Shown here: positions 57,011 to 64,000 of the stretch, in pieces | Position numbering within the stretch: position 1 is the first letter of the stretch | Layout: the number at the start of each line of letters is the position of its first letter | Origin: Hemileia vastatrix | Lineage: Eukaryota > Basidiomycota > Pucciniomycetes > Pucciniales > Zaghouaniaceae | Direction of reading: 5' to 3' | Assembly: GCA_030280995.1 (NCBI GenBank) | Contig: JASXTE010000017.1 | Span: 25,432,498-25,496,497, forward strand | DNA length: 64,000 bases | Position numbers and translations under genes: made by a program | Notes under the pieces: generated by a model | The model's database searches: none | Seen by the model: only the letters and a program-made list of their open reading frames with translations | Told to the model about the DNA's origin: nothing

Positions 57011-57304
57011 GAGAGCAAAAAAAGAATTAGGACTGGAGGAGTGATAAAAAGTCCTCCAATTTTAATGAGAAAGATATGACATTTCTGCAGGATCAAATAA
57101 AGCAGAAAAAAATTTAATATTTTAATATTATGTTTTTTTTTTACATTTTATTTTATTTTATTTGTAATTATCTATTTTATTTTATTTTTTAGCAAGACAA
57201 AAAACTTCTATATTTTCTTGATGAATCTTTTTCTTTTCTTTTCTTCTTTCACTTGATTCAAGATGACTTTTCAACTTCTTTGAAACTGGTAAGGTACTAG
57301 GAGC

Positions 57305-57440
57305 CCGTAACCTAAAATTCCCTGTGCACCCAAATCCTAAAACCCCAATGGTAAGCTCACTCTCTTCACTCTATTTCAAAATATAGATTTCAGATTTACT
57401 AACCTGTGCACCCAAATCCCAAAGCCCCAGTAGTTAGCTT
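57305..57440 (+). repeat. Two copies of an 82-bp-spaced unit
   Basis: CTGTGCACCCAAATCC recurs at about 57322 and 57404, each followed by a CCCC-containing phrase and AGCT. Too short to assign. Confidence 0.5.
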
Positions 57441-57724
57441 TCTATCTTTACTTGGTTTTATAATGAAGAGAGGGGACTTGCATGCACAGTCTACATACAT
57501 AGAAGGCTGAAGTTGTGGTTCTCACTATTCTAATCCTAACATTCTCATCCTAAAGTATCCTGATTATAGTTACAAAGTATACAATGATGGAAATGCTAAC
57601 ATTTAGCATCATCCTTGTTACTTTCTTCTAATAATAAGGTAATTTCTTTATTTAAATCTAGTAGCTTTTTATTCATGTACTACACTCACTATAGTTATGG
57701 AATAATATTGAAATATTAATCCTT

Positions 57725-57985
57725 CACTACGCAATATAGGGGGTGGACTTGCTAGCAAGTCCTCAACCTGAACTCAGATGGAACTCAGATGGAACTCAGA
57801 CTGAACTCATACTGAACCCATACTGAACTCTACTTGAACACCCACCTAAAACTGTTCTTCTGAGTGGTGTTCATTCCTGATTGTATGGCTCCTTTATCAA
57901 TAGCTCAATGTGTGTTCAATCTATAGTGAGTTTGGGTCCAAGGTTGCGGACTTGCTAGCAAGTCCGCCCCCCATATTGTGTGGTG
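57725..57985. mobile_element. CACTA-like MITE, 261 bp, copy 2
   Basis: Same length and about 97 percent identical to 8267-8527. The target duplication is CTT (57722-57724 and 57986-57988). Both terminal palindromes GGACTTGCTAGCAAGTCC are perfect in this copy. The near identity of two copies 49 kb apart suggests recent movement. Confidence 0.88.
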
Positions 57986-58044
57986 CTTGTTGTTTTCTTC
58001 TAATCATCAGCCCTGAGATACTTTGCATCCATCCTGTGTTGTAA

Positions 58045-58325
58045 TTGTATCTCAAAGTCAAGTAGAGTTACTCCTTGCCTTATTGTTCAAGTTGTGTAGA
58101 GTTATTCCCTTCCTCTTCATCATACTGGGGAGAGTAATTCCCCATGTCTTTTCCATTCATTGGGTTGAGCTGTTCCCGGCGTTGTAATCCAAGTCAAGTA
58201 GAGTCATTCCTTACAGCACTGTTCAAGTCAGGTAGAGTTACTCCCCGCCTCTTCATGTTACTGGGTGAAGTTATTCACCATGTCTTTTCAATTCATTTGC
58301 TTGAGTTATTTCCCACTTCTTTTCA
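58045..58325 (+). repeat. Eight degenerate units around GAGTTATTCC with hairpins
   Basis: The core GTAGAGTTACTCC recurs about eight times at 30-40 bp spacing, with a higher-order period of about 124 bp. Two units form hairpins whose stems differ in step: GGGGA/TCCCC (58127-58143) and GGTGA/TCACC (58264-58279), each followed by ATGTCTTTTC. The DNA lies directly right of the MITE. Confidence 0.6.
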
Positions 58326-59097
58326 ATCTCCATCTTTTCCCAGTTTGATTTATTCCCTGAAGCCTTCTTAATGATTCTTGCATTTTAAAAGTTAACATGT
58401 AGTGTTGTGTTGTTTCAATAACTCTTGAGAAAGGTTTTCAATTACAGAGGTGAAAAGTCTTCCAGTGTGTGGATCAAAGAAACGCCATCCTTTTTACTTT
58501 TATTTATAACAGACAAATATTCATCTCAAAGCTTATGTATCAAGTGTTTTTTATTTTCCTTTGTGATTTGTACATAAGCGGTGAAACTGAAAACATGTAC
58601 ATGTGCAATGTAAGGTTTTTTACCCATGAGAGCTCATATGGGCTAATATCCATAGAAGTTGATGTAACACTGTTGAGTATTTACCTGTAAGTTTCTAGAA
58701 TGTTGTAGAAGATTTTAGTGTATCATGTAGATAGATATAAAAATTTGTGAGAAAGTAATGCATGGATGATCTGGGATCCACTAAAAATACAAATGTGTGA
58801 GTAAGAGGCACACACAAAAGCTAACATCCAGAAGCTCTTTGTTAAGACACTACCAATAACTAGGGCTTGGCCAATTTTTTCTAGTGACTGGCTCCAATGT
58901 TTGGCTTGAACATTTTGTTGGTGCATGTAAGAAGTCATGACTTCATTGTACAATGTCTCTCATAGCTATATATTCTTTAAAAGCTGAACCAGGGTACTCA
59001 CCTCCACCATCAAAATGAAAATTTTCAATTTCATTCTAGTCTGTGTTTCACATAATGCACAATAAGTATCAAAACACCTAGAGGCATTAGATTTTGA
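58326..59097. other. No assigned feature
   Basis: Short frames on both strands without family resemblance; I see nothing that supports a gene. Confidence 0.5.
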
Positions 59098-59391
59098 TTA
59101 AATACAATAAAATCTAGTAAATCCAGAGTACACTTCTCTGAAAATGATGGCATATTTTCTGCCTGTGATACCAGTTGGCAATGGCCCAATAAAGTCAGTC
59201 ACTAATAAGTCCATTAGCAAGTAAGTAGTATTTGAAGAAGGTAATGTCTTAGATTGTGAACTATTTTCAAGAATACAAACTTCACATTCTATAGAGTGTA
59301 TTAATTTAGGAAGAGACCCACCATTAATGCAAGATAAAATTTTGTTTATCTTATTTTTTTTAACTTTACCTAATTGATATTTCATAATCAC
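59098..59391 (-). pseudogene. Ty1/Copia-like integrase fragment
   Basis: The minus-strand frame reads ECEVCILENSSQSKTLPSS, like the end of a Copia integrase zinc region (C-x2-C then Lys-rich), then LLVTDFIGPLPTGITGRKYA and FREVYSGFTRFYCI, which fit the integrase core start with its first catalytic Asp (T-D-F-I-G-P). It stops at 59098. The order relative to the protease fragment at 56748 is wrong for one minus-strand element, so they are separate relics or rearranged. Confidence 0.65.
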
Positions 59392-59660
59392 ATAAATATG
59401 TGTGTGATACTTGTTGAACTGAATTTGGAGGTTGATCCAAAAGATATCTGTCCATCTAAAATTGTCTTAACTCAAAGTCTTGTATTAATTTGATAACATA
59501 ATTTTATGTTTTAAGGTGGATAGGATTGACTTTATCATTGGTGCAGTTTGTAAAGATGTTGTTAGTGCATAGATAGAAACCAGATATCAAGTTTCTAGAC
59601 ATTTATTGACAATAATATACTTTTTTCCAAAGGTGTTGCATTAATTGTTTGTTGGGCAAT

Positions 59661-60463
59661 TGTCACCGGACGAACTACGCACAAGGTTGAGGATGTTCCT
59701 GAAAGTGAGATGAAAGGTTTAGATACTTCTTCAAAGCACAGAGGGATGGTTCGAGGAAGTGATTCAAAGATGAATCAAAGGAAGATCTACTGCTTCGAGA
59801 TATGTTGGAGAAGAATCCTAATATAGTTTGAAAGGTAATATTAAAATTCTTACAATCTCACAAAGGGTTGGAAACTCAACAATCAAGATTTAGGATTTAG
59901 AAGTGATTATTGAGAAATGAAAGAAAGATACAATAATAATGATTTTTACTTTAGAGTTTTACCACTATTAACTATAAATATGTTTTATAATTTAATTCTA
60001 AGGAATATCAAACCAAAAATCCAACCCTTGTTGTATCCTTTACTCCTCCTCGCATTTACCTCATACCCATCCACTATTCCGCACACCACAAACCATTTAA
60101 AATATATCCATTACACCTGGACCATCCTCACTAACATCCGTTAACCCCTTAATCCTTCACTAATCATTCCGTCCATGCTCACTACCCCTTAATAACCCTC
60201 AGACATTTCATAAACCTTTTAATGTACTATTATATTGATTATTGCACTGCGAGTCGCTTATTGAGAAAAAGACTAAGACACACTATTGAGAAATTGACTA
60301 ATTTAGATTTAGAGTATAAACTAGCGCGGTTGAATAGCGAGTACACAAAGTAAAGTTGCAGTTGCTATGGAGAATTTCTTTCTGCACTTCGAGTATGGAT
60401 TTGAGCCCCTTATTATTGATTTAATGAGCTGCTTTTGCCTCGAGTGTCACGTGGGGCGTGACA
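59661..60463 (-). repeat. E 3' LTR, about 803 bp
   Basis: On the minus strand it starts TGTCACGCCCCACGTGACA (a hairpin in itself) and ends CCGGTGACA, so the ends TGTCAC/GTGACA match. Only one LTR is visible, so boundaries are inferred. No clear polypurine tract precedes it, which leaves room for a boundary error of about 60 bp on the right. Confidence 0.6.
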
Positions 60464-60472
60464 GATGCCCGG

Positions 60473-60480
60473 GTATAAGA
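60473..60480 (+). promoter_or_regulatory. TATA-like box ahead of the antisense gene of E
   Basis: GGTATAAGAACGC about 100 bp upstream of the ATG at 60573, just outside the LTR. It may drive the plus-strand gene; inference only. Confidence 0.4.
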
Positions 60481-60572
60481 ACGCAAGCTCTGTTGAGCGT
60501 AAGACATATTTCCCACACTAATTTTCCTTCCTATTTATTTAATTATTATTACTATTATTTTTTTAACTCACT

Positions 60573-61422
60573 ATGACGGATTTCCCTACACCGACTCCCA
60601 CGCCTCCACACCCTAAAGCGGATAGGGGTGTTGTTACACAACAATTTTTGAAGACTTGCACGGCCTGCAAGTCGATGGAGTATTTTTGCGTGGAGAACAC
60701 GGCAACACGAGGTGCTCACCAGAAGTGCGAGTTTTGCCGATGGAGAAGGGTGGCGTGTGACGCCTTAGCGAATAATGCCGACATTGAGAGTCGGTTTACT
60801 AAGACGAAGTATTGGGTGATCCCCAAAACAAAGGAAGTAGTCGAGGACATTTTCAATGTGTCTATTGGGGACAATCAATAAGTGGTGGAGAATGAGGAGG
60901 AAGTTGAGGATGATGTGACAACCTGGGTGACTAGGGATACAAGCAAGAGGCGGGCCGTTGAAGAGGAAGTCCACAAATTGGTCGAGGGGGAAAACCCCGA
61001 AAAAGAGACGGGTGGTCATCAAAGATGACGAAGAGGAGAGGTAGGTGGCAGAGAAGGTCACTCCTAAATTATTTTTGGAGGCTGACCCAATCTTCGAAGT
61101 AAGTTCACTTTTTTATAATTCATACATTTAATTACTGATGATCCTGTTTTAGAATTCAGACGTCATCATCGAAGTCCCTACGGCGGAAGCTTCAAATGTG
61201 GAAGTGACCCTTGTGGAACCCACTGCTGTGGAAGTGGCAGTGTTGGTGGAGGATAGGTTACCGACTGTTACCTCGAGGGAGGAAAACGAAGAAACCCTTG
61301 ATCAAGTATGGTCAAAGAAGCCTTGTCAGGTTCGACGAGCAAAATTTATTGAAGACTTGAGCGGTGAGAACAATAAAACTGTCGATGCCGCTTCTTTCGA
61401 CGTAGCCAAGGAGCTACTTTAA
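60573..61422 (+). pseudogene. Antisense Cys-rich (Zn2Cys6-like) gene of E, two exons
   Basis: The ATG at 60573 gives MTDFPTPTPTPPHPKADRG. The cluster is C-T-A-C-x6-C, a 12-residue spacer and C-E-F-C-R-W-R-R-V-A-C. TAA at 60879-60881 interrupts the frame; an acidic stretch follows (VVENEEEVEDDVTTW), then one frameshift and TAG near 61040. An intron at 61099-61152 (GTAAGT...TTTTAG, 54 bp, phase 0) leads to exon 2 (61153-61422), rich in Glu and Val, ending DAASFDVAKELL. It lies on the strand opposite to E pol, between pol and LTR, like the genes in A1 and B. The Cys spacing supports zinc binding; function is unknown. Confidence 0.72.
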
Positions 61423-62237
61423 CTTGGGGAATTGATTCCGGTAGGAGAGGGGGAGAATTTTGAAAAATGTAGAAAGGAGATAAGGGAAATTTTGTGAAGA
61501 TGAAGGGATTGGTTCGGGAGAAGATAAAAGAGAAAAGAAGAAAAAGGAATGTAGAAACAATTTTTATATAGTTATTTTATTTTGTTATTTTATTTAGAAT
61601 TTAAATATTTATTTTTATAAGATTTGAATGAGAGAAGAAAGAAGAAGAAGAAGAAAAAATAGTTGATAGAAAAAATTTGTTGTAAAGAAAATTTAATGAA
61701 AAGAAAAAAATATGTTATTTAAGTTTGTTAATTGAAGATTTGAGGGATTTTAGTTATTTGAAAAAAGAAAAGAAAGAAAAGGAAAAGAAGAAATAAAAAT
61801 TTTAAGAGGATTTTGAAAGAGAAAAGTAATTTGTTTTGAAGAATTTAAAAGAGTGATTTAGAAGTTAAAGTGAAGTTTGAGAAAGATGGTCGCATAATGT
61901 TTGTGAAGAATTTTGATAGTTCAAGGAAAAGAAAATTTTAAAGAAAGAATGTATATAGAAAATTGAGAAGAAAATTTTTTTTATTTTTATTTGTTTTATT
62001 TTATTTTATTTTAATTTGGTTTTAATTTAATTTAATTTAATTTAATTTATTTTAATTTTAATTTTATTTTATTTATTTTTTCAAAGAAAGTTGAAAAATT
62101 TTGAAAAGTAAAAGAATAAAGAAGAAAACAAAAGAATTTTTTTAGAAGTAAAGATGTTTTAGATTTTAAAAGAAAAAAAAGAACAGAGAAAAAAGAAAGA
62201 AAAAAAAAAGAGAAAGAAAAAAAAAGTAAAAGAGAGT
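61423..62237. repeat. Purine-rich low-complexity region of E
   Basis: GAAAGAAGAAGAA-type runs (61500-61970), TTTAATTTAATTT runs (61990-62080) and AAAAGAAAAA runs (62160-62240). There is no gene. It separates E pol from the antisense gene. Confidence 0.65.
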
Positions 62238-64000
62238 TTTAAGGTTTGGTTTTAAAGGATATTTAAGATGAAAAGATTTTAGGAGTTCAGGGGCGTTAGA
62301 AACATTGATGGCTGGTTCCCAGGATGTTTTGTCTGAGTCATCAAGGAAGCCTTCCCATTCCACGAGGTATTGAAGTTTCCCCTTGTGCATTCTTGAATCA
62401 AGTATACGGCTTACTTCCCACTCTAGATGGTCTTCTACTTTGACCAGTTCTGGAGGAGGTTAGTTCTTGCCCGGGTATGTTTCTTGAGCCAGTTCCAGGA
62501 GAGATACGTGAAAAACAGGGTGAATAGCCTGCCATTTAGGAGGTTGCTTTAGTCGAAATGCAGTTTTAGAGACTTCAGAGTCAATTTCAAATGGACCCAA
62601 GTCTTTTTCAGCCAGTTTCTTTGACGGTCGAGTCGTTTGAATGTTTCGTGCGTCGAGCCATACCTTGTCGCCTGGTTTAAAAGAAGGAGCAGTTTGTCGA
62701 TGTTTGTCGGCCTGTTCCTTGTACCTTAGAAGCGCTAATTCCAAATTTGATTTAAGTTCCTCTTGGAGTTGTGATATAGTTCAAAGATAATGTTCCGCAG
62801 GATGATTAGTTCCTACATGGATTGAATTGAATCGAGGATGTCTTCCATAAACAGTTTTGAAAGGAGATTGTTGTGTCGAAGAATGAGTCGAGTTATTATA
62901 AGCTAATTCGGCCAATGTTAACCATGTGGTCCAATCGTCTTGTTGGTAACTGACATACATTTGAAGGTATTTTTCAAGGATTTGGTTGACCCTTTCTGTT
63001 TGCCCATCGGTTTCAGGATGATAGGCTGTGGAGAGGTTCCTCGAGATATTGGGTTGTTGACACAGTTGAGTCCAGAATGTGGATACAAACAATGAGCCTC
63101 TATCTGAAATAATATCATTAGGTAAGCCGTGTTTAGAAAATACATATTCTAGAAACAATTTTGACAAATCTTCTGCTGTAGCAGTAGTAGTGGTTTTAAT
63201 AAAAATAGACATTTTTGAAAATCTATCTACTATTACTAATATAGCATCAAAATCATTAGAAATAGGAAGTTGAGAAATGAAATCCATCGATAAAGATTCC
63301 CAAGGTTTAGAGGGAATAGGAAGTGGTTGAAGCAACCCATGCTTCCGGTGACGGGGAGCCTTATTCCTATTACATTTGTAACAAGCTTTTATATAGGCCT
63401 TGATTTCCCTGGTCATACCTGGCCAGAAGAAATCCCTTGCTATTAACTGGTAGGTTTTATCAACCCCAAAATGACCAGCTAATGGAGAATCATGTCGACT
63501 ATTGAAAATCCTTAATTTCATCTCATTGTTGTCGGGTATGACAACTCTACCTTCGAAGACTAATAGACCTGATTCAATACTAAATCTTTTGGCCCCTTGC
63601 TTTGAGAGTATTTTGTCTTTTAACCCTAAACAATAATTGTCCTTTGACTGAGCTTTGAGGATGTTGGATAGTGGATTTTGAAACGATTGAATTGTCATCA
63701 AATTAAGTTGATGAGTCATTAACATTGATTCGTTGAAGATTGATTTCACATTTTCTGGGTTTTTGTCAGCAAATGTGTCCCCCCGCTGTGGGTAAACGTC
63801 GTCCCGACGTGACAAAATATCTGAGACAATGCAGTTCTTACCTGGGCGATAGGAAATAGAAAAAGGAAATTCAGACAGAAATTCAGCCCACCTGGCTTGA
63901 AGCCTGGTTAACATTTTGGAAGACATGAAGTATTTCAAAGCATTATGGCCTGTTAAAATTTGAAAAGGACTATCTTAGCTGAGAAGAAAAGAGCACCATT
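62238..64000 (-). pseudogene. E pol: RNase H end, integrase, chromodomain
   Basis: One minus-strand frame, open from about 63962, with stops at 62783-62781 (TGA) and 62462-62460 (TAA). It begins with the RNase H end (MLTRLQARWAEFLSEF, YRPGKNCIVSDILSRR). The integrase finger is H-D-S-P-L-A-G-H and C-Y-K-C, and the triad lies in SMDFISQLP, IISDRGSLF and YHPETDGQTERVNQ, all intact. The GPF module follows (KDLGPFEIDSEVSKTAFRL, HPVFHVSLLE). After the TAA comes a chromodomain (WEVSRILDSRMHKGKLQYLV, then EWEGFLDDSDKTSWEP), which binds modified histones and steers integration. RT lies beyond the right edge. Confidence 0.9.

Larger units (their letters stand above)
59661..64000 (-). mobile_element. 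Gypsy element E with chromodomain, right end outside the window
   Basis: On the minus strand from 64000: end of RNase H, integrase, chromodomain (to 62238), a purine-rich region, an antisense Cys-rich gene on the plus strand (60573-61422), then an LTR (60463-59661). The left flank is GCAAT (59656-59660). The integrase is of chromovirus type and clearly different from A, B and C, yet the antisense gene sits in the same place. Confidence 0.8.

Noticed and set aside
58723..58953. Minus-strand 76-residue frame
   Set aside because: No motif, no neighbours that support it, and composition like surrounding non-coding DNA.
60520..60540. Alternative right edge of the E LTR at a TGTGGGAAATATG start (minus strand) after a purine-rich run
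   Set aside because: No matching end was found on the left side, whereas TGTCAC/GTGACA ends at 60463 and 59661 match each other.

Overview
The window is AT-rich nuclear DNA made almost entirely of transposable elements and their relics. Spliceosomal introns (GT...AG, about 54-106 bp), SNF2 and SRPK gene relics, a Myb/SANT-like accessory protein of PIF/Harbinger type and several Ty3/Gypsy families point to a fungus, most likely a basidiomycete. The AT content and element mix would suit a rust-type genome, but that is inference. I found no intact host gene, rRNA, tRNA or CRISPR.

Region 1 (1-37751) is one nested stack. The oldest layer is a minus-strand Gypsy element (A3), whose 5' LTR ends at 37751. 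Three plus-strand elements sit in it. A1 (1-11439, same family, 5' end off the window) interrupts the A3 integrase. B (14239-25882, a related family) lies between the A3 protease and reverse transcriptase, and about 1.4 kb of A3 is missing at its left junction. C (28943-37612, a different family) sits inside the A3 5' LTR with a perfect AATAC target duplication. All coding regions carry stops or frameshifts.

A1 and B share an unusual plan: gag-protease, pol in the -1 frame, then two antisense, spliced genes for small Cys-rich proteins between pol and the 3' LTR. These have Zn2Cys6-like spacing (C-x2-C-x6-C twice), but the basic residues are in the second half. A third, unrelated element (E, 59661-64000, minus strand, chromodomain-type pol) has the same antisense gene in the same place.

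A1 also carries several families of short hairpins in which loop and flank are conserved while the stem arms change together. The largest is a 4-bp stem, 6-nt loop and TAAACT tail, seen about 20 times in A1, B and A3, in coding and non-coding DNA.

Region 2 (37752-48618) holds a broken SNF2 helicase gene (38040-40190), a minus-strand solo LTR of the B family (41760-43051), long empty AT-rich DNA with AT microsatellites, and a solo LTR of a C-related family (47413-48532, target duplication CATTT).

Region 3 (48619-54793) is a 6.2-kb PIF/Harbinger-like DNA transposon with 12-bp terminal inverted repeats and an ATT duplication. It keeps the start of a transposase on the left and a Myb/SANT-like gene on the right. 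Most of the transposase is replaced by a captured, intron-containing fragment of an SRPK-type protein kinase gene and by another unidentified open stretch.

Region 4 (54797-64000) has relics of a CACTA-like family, one complete 261-bp CACTA-like MITE (a near-identical copy interrupts an antisense gene of A1 at 8267-8527), two Ty1/Copia fragments, a degenerate hairpin repeat cluster and Gypsy element E.
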